Positions 39,186 through 49,993 of a stretch of 64,000 nucleotides of DNA are shown in pieces. A program made the translations under genes and the position numbers. The notes beneath the pieces were generated by a model, which worked only from the letters and a program-made list of their open reading frames with translations, ran no database searches and was not told the DNA's origin. The stretch is from Saccharomycopsis malanga. Lineage: Eukaryota > Ascomycota > Saccharomycetes > Ascoideales > Saccharomycopsidaceae. Positions within the stretch are counted from its first letter, which is position 1, and each line of letters starts with the position of its first letter. The stretch spans positions 868,001 to 932,000 of the forward strand of contig CP025321.1 in assembly GCA_004014935.1 (NCBI GenBank), written 5' to 3'.

Positions 39186-41269
39186 TTACTGATACTTTCT
39201 CTTCTTGTATGTTCTGTGTGCTGGTAACGCTTGATATCTCTGCGAAGCTCTTCCAGCGTTATATTGGATTGGGAGCGGTGCTTGTAACGTACCAGAGTAA
39301 TTCATACCAAGAGCAGGAAGTTTTGACGACAATCTCAAGCCAGCATCTTGCTTACCGTCTTTGTCGTCTAATTCTAGACTGTTATCTACCAAATCACCAG
39401 GGGTCAAATGGCCAACAATCCCTTGGAGAATCCGCTTGATTTTTGAATGCAAATGTTTTTCTTTGCTGGTTGGTGTGGCATCAGCAGTAGGTTTTGCTAA
39501 AACATACCGTTCAGCACGCAACTTGTTAAGGTCTATAAGTAATTTATTGAGATATTTTTGTTCTTCGCCTTTCTGAAAAGCTTCGATTTCGTCTTGTTCA
39601 AATTTGTTTTCCAAACGCCATTCAAACAAATTTTTGAGATCAATATCAAGCTTTCCTAAAGCTTCATGTTCTTCATTAGACTTTTCCTCTGGGTTTTTTC
39701 CCACCTCTGTTCCAGGCTTTTCCTCAGCCTTGCCATTCAAAACAATGTCATTTTCCTCTACAGTTTTATCACTTACTATACTTTCAGTTTCTTTATCAGC
39801 TTCCCTGTCAGTTTCTTTATCAGATCCTTTATCAGATCCTTTATCAGTTTCTTTATCAGATCCTTTATCAGTTTCTTTATCAGCTTCTTTATCTTTATTT
39901 TTATCAGCTTCTTTATCATTTTTATCAGTTTCTTTGGCAGTTCCCTTAGCAGCAGCTTTAACGGCATCGTAATGTTTGTTTCTCAACTTTACCAATCTTT
40001 GCAAACCTACCTGCTCATAATACACCTTGCCTTTATTTTTAGAGTTGATTACACTAATGGTTTCATCAATGAGAGGAATAAAAGTATTACTGGACTGGAA
40101 CTCTAGCCAGGGAATACTAGGCAAAGAAAACCAGTTTGGATGGAATATCTGACGAGTGATTTCCAAAGGAACTGTGCTATCATAAACCTTGATTGGATTT
40201 GGAGAAATAAAGCCCAAATTAGCAGCTGGAACAGAAGCTGCCTGCGGCAACACTTTCATGGCATTGAAAGGTGTTGGCATCGGCTGTTCATTCTGGTCCA
40301 ATTCTGACTTTTTTCCTAGTGAACTGAATAATGGAAGACTATTGTTATGGCCTGTCAAAACAAAAAGCGATTCGTTATTAGCATATTTAAAACTAGTGAC
40401 AATCTTAGTGAAGTCATTTGACAAACTTTCCGAGAATTCCGAAAGCCCAGACTCTTCTTCAGCCTTCATATACGATGTTTCAAACTCTTTCAAGCCCAAG
40501 TGGAGTCTATGAGCTTCATGTAAGATAAGTTCAGTTGCAAATCTATAAAAACTATCAATTTGTAGATACTGCTCAGAGCCAAGCTTGTTTCTGGAGATTA
40601 ACACAATAGATGAAAGTTTAATATCGTGATATAAACGATAAATAGAGTTGTAGAAGTTTTCGTTGAATCTTTGTTCAATACAAGTGGCGTTTTGGGGAAG
40701 TCTGATTTGCCTTTGACTTTTCGCGTCTTCTTGCAAATTTTTCTCATCTTTTTCCTGGTTGTCTTTATTAATTGCTATATTCGTATTTCCTTCGCTGTTT
40801 TTTATATTAGAATCGTTATTATTTTCATCGTTTTCATCAACTTTTTGTTCTTCCTCTTCCTCTTGTACTTTTTCCTTTTCTTGCTCTTTTTCCTCTTTTT
40901 GTTTTTCTTCCTCTTCCTCTTCTTCTCCTTCATCATCATCATCTTCTTCTTCCTCTCCTTCATCATCTTTATCTTCATCTTCTCCTTTGTTTTTCTCACT
41001 CTCTGCCTCTTTTGTCTCTTCTTTCATCAACTCATCTTGCACTTCCAAATAATCCAAATACCCCTTAGTTATAAGCGCTGGATCCTGTTCGAAATAGCCA
41101 CCATCAAATAACTCTGTCAACACTCCAGTTTCTTTATCACCACTGCTTTGTTAGTTTCTATTAATCTCTCTTATTCAATAAATAATCAACCCTCAACTTA
41201 CTGCTTGAGAACACTGTATATCTGCTGAATCGTTTCATTGAGCAAACTCTCAGCACTACTAGAAGCCAT
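39186..41269 (-). CDS. RSC58: Rsc58, subunit of the RSC chromatin-remodelling complex
   Basis: Essential fungal subunit of RSC, which moves nucleosomes at promoters. Exon 1 (41269-41202, 22 codons plus CA) joins exon 2 (41142-39186) across a 59-nt intron (donor GTAAGT, branch ACTAAC, acceptor GCAG). The product is 674 aa, starting MASSSAESLLNETIQQIY. NSIYRLYHDIKLSSIVLI matches yeast FYKLYHDIKLVCTILI, and RQIFHPNWFSLPSIPWLEF matches yeast RFLHPNWYALPTTVWLKY (both recalled). The C-terminus is basic (HRTYKKRKYQ) as in yeast. It is longer than the 502-aa yeast protein because of a Glu-rich insert (about 45-120) and a Lys/Asp repeat (about 415-480). Confidence 0.88.
39778..39960 (-). repeat. Coding (GA)TKETDK-type repeat within RSC58
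   Basis: This stretch encodes a run of short units built from DKE, DKG and DRE (for example DKETDKGSDK). The DNA unit is about 12-15 bp (ATCAGTTTCTTT/ATCAGATCCTTT on the plus strand). The protein segment is highly charged and disordered, so its length probably varies between strains. Confidence 0.75.
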
Positions 41270-41893
41270 TTTTCTACACTCAATCCTTATAGTAACAAGT
41301 ATTTCTCCAATTATATTAGGCGCGTATTAACAATATAATTCGGCGCTTATTATCAATATTTACATCTAAAATTTCGCCTTTCCTTGAAAATTATGGATGG
41401 TGCACGTGACATCAATATAGTATAATGACGAGTTACTGATTTAAACCATTATTTAAGCTACATAATGATAATTAATGTGGAGTTTTGTTGGATTTAATAA
41501 GTTTTGGCCATGATTTTTTGTTTCTTTTTGTAGTACATTCTGATTTATGAAACATGTAATGATAATAATAATTTTTTCTCTTTATGAGAGGACTGACCAC
41601 TGAGCCATCTGGCCCAAAGGCTAGCATGTAAGGATAGAAATCAAAAAAAAAGAAGCAATAGCGTGTGTGAAATGTAATTATAAGGAACTATACGCAATTT
41701 GACACGAAATATGCCATAGCTTGTCTATTACTTCATATATACTGTTTACTACAAGATATGGTTTACTATAATAATGTTATAGTTATCTCATAGTAGGGTT
41801 GTAGTCAGGTGACTGCGATTTTTGTATGGATCATAACTTATACGGTAAGCCATGATAACATGAGGGATCAGTTGAGCAGGTTTTCCAAGCACG
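41270..41893. promoter_or_regulatory. Divergent promoter RSC58/MID1
   Basis: About 620 bp serve both genes. CACGTG (41403-41408, in GTGCACGTGACATC) lies 135 bp upstream of RSC58 and is a typical Cbf1-type site. A reversed S-element head fragment sits at 41563-41630. No ORF is seen. Confidence 0.5.
41563..41630 (-). repeat. S-family repeat, head fragment (copy S6)
   Basis: On the minus strand it reads GGGCCAGATGGCTCAGTGGTCAG and then a CTC/GAG hairpin and GAGAAAAAA, which is the tRNA-like head with intact A-box TGGCTCAGTGG. It ends in an ATTATTATTATC run with the body missing, a short head-plus-tail form like 672-770. Confidence 0.55.
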
Positions 41894-43615
41894 ATGATGG
41901 TACGGTTTATAATGTGGTATGGTTTATTTGCGTTGGGGCTCGCTAGCGGGGTATTTGGAGGGCTTCAGGGTGTGGAAACGAGGAGTGAAATATATGATCT
42001 GTATGGTGTAAGCGAAAATGTCATGAGTTCTTTGAAAAGGTTTTATATAGATACTTTTCAGCTGGTATTGCAAGGAAATAAAGATCCCACGACCAGTGTG
42101 GATGGAAAAGTGTTTACTGAGATTGAAGGGAAAACATTGCAGGTGATAAATCCGCGAAAGTTGATTGAAGACGGCTCAACAAACAATTCTACAAGTTTAT
42201 CTGATTGGGAGCCAGTGAGTGATATCATTGGACAAAACGAAACGAAATATTACCAGTTCAACGTCAACACAACCTCAACGGGGTTGTCTTCATTTTATCA
42301 TATTTTGGTGTTCTTGAGTGGTAACATCTGCGCTTTGCCTAGCGATGTTGGTGAGAGAGATCAACTCATTGTAAACTACAGTTTTGACTTAAACCTCGTA
42401 ACAAATATCAGTAATGCAACGTATTGGACCGCAAACTTCTCCGATGGCTACATGAAGGGTTTGGCAAAACACGACATTCCCTCGAATCCTAATAATACAT
42501 TTGTCACTCTATACACCAAAGTAACGGCTCCGGCCACTGGCAACAAAACAGACATATGGAACTACGAGTTTGGTATATCGCAAAAAGATCTAGTTTACCA
42601 ATGGGATAACAAAACGTGGATCAGTTTAGTTGACTCTGACGACTCGTCTGCCCTCTTAATTACTGGTAACTTCACCCAGGCCTCTTCGCTAGCACTTCCC
42701 TCTTTCAACAGCACCTCCACACACTACTATGAGGTGTATTTGTATCCATACAATGTAAACAAAAACTATTTCAAAGGCCTATCCAAGAGCTGGTGTGCCA
42801 TTCGAAACGGTCCTGCGGTGCTCGACTCTTCTGCAGACATGGATGTTTCCTTCACTAATCGTAGCCAAAGTTTACGCCAGCAGTTCTACATTCCCGGCCT
42901 CAACCGCTCCACAGAATATGTGGGTTACGCTTTACAAACAAATAGCAAGGGAAATTATGGCGGGACAGTCTTTAAAAAGGTAACTTTCAAGACCAAATCC
43001 GATAATGCCTGTCAACTAATATATAATCTTGACTTTTGCGAAAACGTCGCCTACTCTGTTCCTGCAAAACAAAAGTATCTTTCAATAGTTGAAAAGGAAC
43101 ATTTGAAAAAACAATACGACAATAACACCAGTGTCTTGTACCAGAACTTCGAAAAGGCTTTGAACCAAATTGCTTGCGAAACAGAGCCCGATGCTCGCTA
43201 TTCCCCTATAAAGACATGCGAACAATGTGCTGACTCATACAAGAACTGGCTTTGCTCAGTGACAATCCCACGCTGTACCACTGAAGAACGGCCTGAGTAT
43301 GTATTGCGTAAAGAAAACAGCTCGCGTAGCTCTTTTGTTAACGAGTACGTCAAACCGTCCAAATACTATGAAATATTGCCTTGCTACAATTCATGCTATG
43401 CCATTGTTAGAGATTGCCCCGCCGCTTTCGGGTTTGGATGTCCTGATAATAACACACAGATTTCCGGAAGCAGTTACTACTGGGATGCTGGCATGGAGTA
43501 TTTAACATGCAATTTTGTGGGGAACAACTTAAAAAAAAACTGGGCGAATCCCTTGGTAATCAACTATAAACTTTTGCTGTTGTGCATGTCTGTCATTTTG
43601 TTTCTTTTCATCTAG
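41894..43615 (+). CDS. MID1: Mid1, regulatory subunit of the plasma-membrane Ca2+ channel
   Basis: Glycoprotein partner of Cch1 in the high-affinity, stretch- and pheromone-activated calcium influx system. Of 573 aa (548 in S. cerevisiae), an N-terminal signal or anchor segment comes first (FIMWYGLFALGLASGVFGG, about 5-23). Many N-glycosylation sites (NNST, NVTT, NKTD) follow. The conserved Cys-rich C-terminal half contains LDFCENVAYSVP, CEQCADSYKNWLCSVTIPRC and YEILPCYNSCYAIVRDCPAAFGFGCP. A terminal hydrophobic stretch (LLLLCMSVILFLFI) could be a GPI signal. M2 is an alternative start. Confidence 0.9.
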   Translation: MMVRFIMWYGLFALGLASGVFGGLQGVETRSEIYDLYGVSENVMSSLKRFYIDTFQLVLQGNKDPTTSVDGKVFTEIEGKTLQVINPRKLIEDGSTNNSTSLSDWEPVSDIIGQNETKYYQFNVNTTSTGLSSFYHILVFLSGNICALPSDVGERDQLIVNYSFDLNLVTNISNATYWTANFSDGYMKGLAKHDIPSNPNNTFVTLYTKVTAPATGNKTDIWNYEFGISQKDLVYQWDNKTWISLVDSDDSSALLITGNFTQASSLALPSFNSTSTHYYEVYLYPYNVNKNYFKGLSKSWCAIRNGPAVLDSSADMDVSFTNRSQSLRQQFYIPGLNRSTEYVGYALQTNSKGNYGGTVFKKVTFKTKSDNACQLIYNLDFCENVAYSVPAKQKYLSIVEKEHLKKQYDNNTSVLYQNFEKALNQIACETEPDARYSPIKTCEQCADSYKNWLCSVTIPRCTTEERPEYVLRKENSSRSSFVNEYVKPSKYYEILPCYNSCYAIVRDCPAAFGFGCPDNNTQISGSSYYWDAGMEYLTCNFVGNNLKKNWANPLVINYKLLLLCMSVILFLFI

Positions 43616-43854
43616 CATTGTCGTTTTTTTCTCTCGTATATTATAGTTTTTATCACTCATAAATTGTATTTCTTTACTATTTTCATTTATCAAGTTGTTT
43701 TTTATAGTAAACTCTTTATATATTTGTATTGCAGATTAGTATGCAGCCTCTAAATACGACTTACAACTCCTTATGGTACAGTTGTTTTTGCAAATCATTT
43801 ACAAAACTATTTAATCTTTAGAAAACTATTCAATTTTTTGCATTTTTAAATTAC

Positions 43855-45186
43855 TCAATTCTTAACTTTCTTAACTGGTGGTTCTTGAGAATCATCCAAG
43901 TTATGTTTTCTCTCATCTTTTCTCTCATCTTTTCTCCCATCTTTTCTCACATCTTTGACATGTTCAGGAATAGGATATGTCTTACCTTGTTCTCCGGGAT
44001 GTTCAAGAAGAAATTCCTTATTGATCTTTTCCAATTCATCTTTCACGTTTAATTCAGCACCGTTTTTTAATATCCATTTTAACACTTCGCCCCATACTTC
44101 TTCGTGATAGTTTTCAAAATCACTGATTTGGAATGTGTTTTTGCCCTGTTCCCATTCTGCCTGTTTTGTTCTCAGCAAGGCCACCATGTAGGCTGAACTT
44201 CCCAAGGACTTGCCAATATCACTCACCAATGATCTGATGTATGTACCTGAAGAAACAGTAGCAGTGAAATGAATCAAAGGAGGAATATAATCGTCTTTCA
44301 AGGTTTCCCTTTCGAAATCATCTGGTATTGGTACGGGTTTTGGATATACCACATGTTTTCCTGATTCCTCTGTGGCCTCAATGTACTGTTTAGAATACGA
44401 CAACTTATTATCGTCAATATTACTGATTTCTGCGAGTTTTGAAATTATTGTTTTACCGTCTTCGTCAACCTCGGGTTTCTTCAACTTGTATTTGTGATTT
44501 TTGGTTAGAATTCGGTCTGTATCAAACTTCAACAGATGGACCACGACTTCTCTTGATTTAATTGGTTGAGGCAATGGTTTCTTTTCCCTAGCATACTCAT
44601 ACAAAGGCTTACCATTCATTTTGATGGCTGAAAAAATTGGTGGAGTTTGCGTAATAGTTCCAGTGAATTTTGCAGCAGTTTCCAAAATTTGGTCTGTGGT
44701 GATATGACGAACATCTGTCTTCATCAAAAGCTCTCCTTCGGCATCTCCACTGGTTGTGCTGGCGCCCAAGACAGCATCTGTCTCGTATGCTTTGATACAA
44801 TCTGTCAAGTAGCTTTGTAAAAGTTTAGTACCAGAACCGACTCCAACTACTAAAACCCCCGAGGCCTCAACATCGAGAGTACCACCATGGCCCATTTTCA
44901 CCCGTATTCTACTATTCAAATAACGTCTTGATGGCTTTTTATTGGGATTTTGGCTATAAAAGTTGGAATAGACTTTGGATTTGGTTTCCTCCAAATCTTT
45001 AATAAATACTTTTGAATTGTTGAATAAAGATTGCAATTTTGCTAACACTTTGGCCGAGGATATTCCCACCGGTTTTTCTATAGCAAAAATACCATTCATT
45101 TCACTGGTGAGATTGCTATTCAGAGACATTGAGTAGTTGTTGCTTCCCCTGGATGATCTATTTGTCTGAATAGATATGTAGAGCAT
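43855..45186 (-). CDS. PUS4: tRNA pseudouridine-55 synthase Pus4
   Basis: TruB-family enzyme that makes pseudouridine 55 in the T-loop of nuclear and mitochondrial tRNAs. Of 443 aa: FAIEKPVGISSAKVL (motif I), catalytic loop VKMGHGGTLDVEASGVLVVGVG with Asp105, QTPPIFSAIKMNGKPLYEYAR, and SSGTYIRSLVSDIGKSLG with the conserved Arg. An in-frame ATG at 45129 and one at 45099 could be alternative starts (cytosolic versus mitochondrial forms). The C-terminus is a Lys/Arg/Asp repeat (KDVRKDGRKDERKDERKHN) coded by 15-bp units near 43905-43960. Confidence 0.92.
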   Translation of the reverse strand: MLYISIQTNRSSRGSNNYSMSLNSNLTSEMNGIFAIEKPVGISSAKVLAKLQSLFNNSKVFIKDLEETKSKVYSNFYSQNPNKKPSRRYLNSRIRVKMGHGGTLDVEASGVLVVGVGSGTKLLQSYLTDCIKAYETDAVLGASTTSGDAEGELLMKTDVRHITTDQILETAAKFTGTITQTPPIFSAIKMNGKPLYEYAREKKPLPQPIKSREVVVHLLKFDTDRILTKNHKYKLKKPEVDEDGKTIISKLAEISNIDDNKLSYSKQYIEATEESGKHVVYPKPVPIPDDFERETLKDDYIPPLIHFTATVSSGTYIRSLVSDIGKSLGSSAYMVALLRTKQAEWEQGKNTFQISDFENYHEEVWGEVLKWILKNGAELNVKDELEKINKEFLLEHPGEQGKTYPIPEHVKDVRKDGRKDERKDERKHNLDDSQEPPVKKVKN

Positions 45187-45380
45187 CTCTGATGCCTGAA
45201 AAGTTGAAAATTTTCCGCTTTTTTCCCCAGAGCGTTCGACATCTACACAGAATAAGGTATTATTACTTCAAAGTAAAGTATAGTTTGTGATTGTATTAAA
45301 ATAAAGTAGAATTCCGATTGTATAAGCTTGTATGTTGTGTGAAAATTATTCAGCAGTCTGTATATTTGTGTATGGCAAAT

Positions 45381-45629
45381 TTATTGATTCAACCCAGAAG
45401 GCTGGAAATATAGATGGCATGTTACCAGAAATACAAAAAACGAAAGTATTAAGGTACACATTTCGAGATTGTCTAACCACCTTCCATTGGCTACTGGCTG
45501 AGCTTCCAAGTTGTCGATGACAGTGTCATCGTCAGCAGAGAATACTGTAGATTCAGCATATGGATAATCCTTATCCGAACTATGCTGGTTGATAAAATGA
45601 AGATATTGTTTGTTGCCTTCGCACATCAT
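45381..45629 (-). CDS. Possible small tail-anchored protein, 82 aa
   Basis: The ATG at 45629 opens an 82-codon frame (MMCEGNKQYLHFINQHSSDKD) with an acidic middle (FSADDDTVIDNLEAQ). One hydrophobic segment near the C-terminus (CTLILSFFVFLVTCHLYF) is followed by only eight residues, the layout of a tail-anchored membrane protein. The frame is open upstream to a TAA without another ATG, and an acceptor-like AATAATAG lies 35 bp upstream, so a further exon is possible. It stands alone between PUS4 and a regulator gene. I do not recognise a family; it could be a chance ORF. Confidence 0.35.
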   Translation of the reverse strand: MMCEGNKQYLHFINQHSSDKDYPYAESTVFSADDDTVIDNLEAQPVANGRWLDNLEMCTLILSFFVFLVTCHLYFQPSGLNQ

Positions 45630-45893
45630 TAGTTGTTTTTGCAATGCTAGATAACTATTATTGTTGAGGTTGATGTTTGTTTATCTACATATATTAATTT
45701 ATTCCATCAACACATTTTGTGAGTTTATGTATGCATCTTTCAGCAGTTATCACGTCTTGGCGTGACAGTTCAGCATGCGTCAGCCATTGAAAGCAGTATT
45801 ACACTACGATATAATACAAAACAGTATGATACATTTAGCGAATAAATACATATAGCAAGAAAGAGTAGAGAGATAAATGTTTATATACAAACC

Positions 45894-48800
45894 TTAGACG
45901 AAAAAAGTGCCCAATTCCACATCGCCCATTTCGAACATGTCCAATGCCTCGTCATTCATCCGTAGAATATCGTCTATAAAGTTCATTCCGTCTGTTTGGT
46001 TATTGTAACTGTCCGAGAGTACCAAGTTATCCAAATTAAGTCCTCTGTCTGGCGGCACGGTGATGTTTCTAGAGCTGTCGTTACCTACACCATTGTTGAA
46101 ATTGCCATACGGAGGGTTTCCCATGTCGTAATTGGCAAAGTTATGGTCGTTTACTGGGGCAGAAAGTGGGTCAAACATGGGCGAAGGTTGTCTAGCAACA
46201 CTGGCCTGTGGAAGAGCTGACAATATTGGGGTGGCAGAAGCCACGGCAGACACCGCGGGCTGGATAGGGTTTTGGTAACAACCAATATCCATCTGTTGGC
46301 CATATCTATCTGAGGGATCCTTGCTTTCGAGGAATTTCCAGTAGTTTTCAATGTCATTGGCAGTTAAAGGGCCGTCATGACTGTAGAAGTCGGCTGTTGA
46401 CATTGGACTAGTTTCTAAAGAGCCAGGGGACAGGCCGGCTGTCAGATTGAAGAAACTGCTTTGGGAAGAGCCTTGTGCTTGTTTCAAACGGTCGCCGTCA
46501 TTGAGAATGGATACCAACGAGCGAGATCTACTGTAACTGGTTCTTTGAGAGACCCCGCCTACTTTGTTGTTTTCCAATATGACGTCGTTGTTGAGTTTTT
46601 TGGTCAACCTGTCATACTTGTCGAAAATGTTGAGAAGAATTCTGAATTTTTCAAAATGGAAGTTTTTACTGTTTTCATTGAACAAGTTTTTACAGGAAGC
46701 CTCGTCAGCTACGCCGTTGCGGAAGATATTGTGGACACTGAACTCTTTCTCAGTGGAATGGTCGTTGATACAACGGAAACAATATTTGAGAATGTCACGA
46801 CCCTTGTGCGAAACGTAGTAGTCGTTAGAGAAGTTGGTGACAACAAAACAGGACGAGGCCAAATACTCGGCGCCTCGAAGGAAGAGTTTGTGCAAAAACT
46901 CGAGATTCTCCAAAGCCTTGATACGCGACGCATGAGTCTTCAAAAGCCTGTATTTGGACGAGATTATGCGGATTAGAAAGGAGCAGTAGAATTGACCAAA
47001 CTTGCGGAAGGCATGAGTGTAAACAGCAGAGAACATGTACTGGAAGGAGTTGTAGTCAGAAATGTAGTCAGGGCCGTGCACAAGCCAGAATTTGCAGATG
47101 CAGATGGCTTCTGCTGAGAGTTGGAACAACTCCAAATGATAATTCCAAGCCTCTGCGGCGTATTTAGGGCCTCGACTTTCCAATTCGAGAAAGATGTGGT
47201 ATTTGACGGTGAAAACAAACTCTGCAAGACTGATAAACTGTCTGATTTTACGCACCTTGTTGGTGGATGGGACATGGTGATATCTATGTGATTTCATGGC
47301 TTTCAAGGCCTGCAAGTCATTGATGAAATCCTCGTATGATCTAAAGTTGTTTTTCATAAAAGCCTCGACCAACACAAGGTCTTTCTTCAACATTCCAATA
47401 GTAGGCGGCGAGCGGATCTTGAGAATGTTGTTCAAAAGACGGGTGATGACAATGTTGAGCTCGTTCTTGCGCACAATGTTGTCAATGACGTCTTTTTCAA
47501 TGTTCAAATCAAAGATATTGGACGCATTCACTAGTTCCTGGTAGTCTGGATACTTTGTGTCCGAGTAGTCCAAGTTCAACGAGAGTATGGAGTTGCGGTT
47601 CATGGTTTGTTCAATGTCCATATCCACGAGCGTGAACCAAGCCTTGCGCCACAACTGGAGCAACTTGACGTTTTTCTGTGCACTGTCCCGGAAGTTTATC
47701 ATGTTATCCACGGGGTCCCGATGGAGTCCGATGAAATTGGCAGACTGGAAGATCACGCCCGTGAGAATGTTGGACTCCGAGCCTCCGGCGCCGTCGTGTT
47801 CCTCGTATCCCAACGAATTGTATATGCGGAGATAGTAGAGCAACTGGACAATTCCCAAGCCTGTTTTTTTTAGAAAATTGAACTTGTTCACACACGTTTT
47901 TATCAAGCTGAGGTATTCGGGCCCTATGGGGTGTTGCAACGAAAGCTTGACCTCTTCTGGCAACGTGTCTTCTGGCTGGGCTTTGTAGGAATACACGGTC
48001 AAAAACGAGAGTTTCAAGATGGTCATGATCAAAGCTATTGTGAACACTTCTGGTTTTCCCTCGAGTTTCAAGTCAAGGGTGTCATTTCCCCACGGGCCTA
48101 GGCTTTTCTGTAGGTCTGCCCGGAACGTTTCCTCGTCAATGAGAGGATAGAACGGGTAGACAAACTTGAAGAACCGGTCAACATATATATGGATTACGTT
48201 TTTAGGCGGCAAAATCAGTACAATTGCCTTTTGCAAGCTTTTCATCGCCTCGCCATCGTCTTCTGGCTTCAACCCCAAGAAACCACCGTTTTTGCGCTGC
48301 TGCACCAACTCTTCTATGGATTGGTGCAAACACCGTTTGTTATCCTTGGGCTTTTTCTTCTTTGCCTTGGCTGGCTTGGTGTGCTGCTGGTTTAGGCTGC
48401 GGAACCGTAGCATGTTGTTGAACAAGATCCTGCCATAAAAGTCTTTCTGTAAAAACGACGACGCCGACAAAGGCCCCAAGTTGTTGATCTTGAGATTGTG
48501 TTTTCTGTATCTGATGGACACCATGCCTTTGTGGAAGTCTACAACTACATTGTCGCAGTCCAGATAGGGCGTCTCGAGCGACGACGAGGACCCCATGGCC
48601 AAAGAAGGCGTTGTGAACGCCTCGGGGGTCGTGGCGCGTTCACGATGGTCTTTGGGGACCTGGAAACTGGTCATTTCGATCTTGTCTGTGTCGTAGCTTT
48701 CGGCTGTGGCCAAACCAACGCCCAACCGAGGCAGTTTGGCGCCCTTTTTCTTCTGCTTGTTGGCAGTTGTAGCCTGGGCTTGCCGGCTTACGGCCTCAAT

Positions 48801-49211
48801 GCGAAACTGGTTTAGCTGGTGATTAGGGATTTCCAGCTGCCGTCTGCTTTCATTTGCAAAAGAATCGTGTCTGTCGCTTTCTCCACTTTCCTGGCTCATG
48901 CCGTTGCCGCTGGCCCCACCCATAGAAATAAGCCCTATGGGGTGGATGGCCGCAACTTTGTACTGGGACGATTGGCCATCGTCGCCATCTTCTAGCCAAT
49001 AAGGGTCCTCATATACACACGAGCTAGGCGCGCCGTTGGCCATACACGACCCGCACACCGGTCTGATCCGGTCACACTGCCTGTTAGTACCAGCCATTCA
49101 ACAGTGGCAACTGGCGAGAACCACTAAACTTACCTTGATCTTCCTCTTGCGGCAAAACAAACAGGATAACGGAACCCTTCTTCTTCGCTTTTTGCTGCTC
49201 TCGTCAGCCAT
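45894..49211 (-). CDS. Zn2Cys6 (Gal4-type) transcription factor with intron in the zinc cluster
   Basis: Fungal binuclear-cluster regulator, 1086 aa after splicing. Exon 1 (49211-49134, MADESSKKRRRRVPLSCLFCRKRKIK) joins exon 2 (49076-45894, CDRIRPVCGSC) across a 57-nt intron with TACTAAC branch. Only the spliced form gives the full C17-x2-C20-x6-C27-x6-C34-x2-C37-x8-C46 cluster. The middle is a fungal-specific TF domain (RFFKFVYPFYPLIDEETF, GLHRDPVDNM, LWRKAWFTLVDMD), similar to Hap1-type regulators. The C-terminal 150 residues are Pro/Ser/Asn-rich and end acidic (DDILRMNDEALDMFEMGDVE), a likely activation region. Target genes are unknown. Related to its tandem neighbour at 55085-59368. Confidence 0.88.
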
Positions 49212-49560
49212 CCTGCGTCCTCAGATTGTAGTAGAGAATACTGCTTGTCCGGATTCAAGGGCCATACAGCATGCTCGCACGCCATCACCTTCCAATCGCT
49301 AAAAATACTAAACCCAAAAACCCTATATCATCGCACTATCTTCACACCCTAGACTAAAGACTTTTCACTTTTTCTCGTATTAGCGTATTCGTCGGGGTTA
49401 CCGGTGTTAGTCCCAATACAGAACATTTGTCCGTCGTGTTATCTATTCAATCAAGTGTTGATCCGCTCTGTAGAATCAAGTATACATGGTTCGTGCTTTA
49501 TATCTGCTTTTATTATAGTGTTATGTAATAGTAAGCTCCTTTAACCCCAATACACACTGT

Positions 49561-49890
49561 GCCATTTGGCTATGGGCCATTTGCTGTGGCCCATTTGCTG
49601 TGGCCATTTGGCTCAGTGGTCCGTGCTCTCGAAAAAGAGAAAAAATAGACCTAACAGGAACGCGGGTTCGATTCCCAAGACGATAGTTTTACTCGCTGCT
49701 TTTTACAACGCTGAACGTGATTTCACACGCAAGTGCAGCTGTCTGAAAGATGGCCTAGACCAATACTGCTTACTAAACTGGGTGAGATGATTATAACCAA
49801 CAGGACATTATTGGGTCTTACCAAGTCCCCCTTGAACACAGGCGTATATACGAAACTGTTATGTACTGGGCTTGAAATATATGATATTAT
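49561..49890 (+). mobile_element. S-family element, best-preserved copy S7 with A- and B-box
   Basis: The A-box TGGCTCAGTGG (49609-49619) and perfect B-box GGTTCGATTCC (49665-49675) are 46 bp apart, typical spacing for a tRNA-type internal Pol III promoter. Before the A-box the GCCATTTG-CTGTGG head is repeated three times. After the B-box come ACTCGCTGCTTTTTACAACG, ATTATTGGGTCTTACCAAGTCC, GGCGTATATACGAAACTG, ATGTACTGGGCTTGAAATATATG and a short ATT-rich tail. No acceptor stem can be closed around the head, so it is not a working tRNA gene. Confidence 0.75.
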
Positions 49891-49993
49891 CCTTATTATA
49901 TTTCAAACCAGGTGGCTTTTCAACTAATTGGCAGAAAATGCGCAATTTAGTTGCCAAAAGATACTCTAAAAATATTCAAAAATATCCCTATAT

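Noticed and set aside
49600-49685. Functional tRNA gene (A-box and perfect B-box present)
   Set aside because: No acceptor stem or anticodon arm of normal form can be closed, and the same head recurs in decayed copies, so it is the head of a repeat element.
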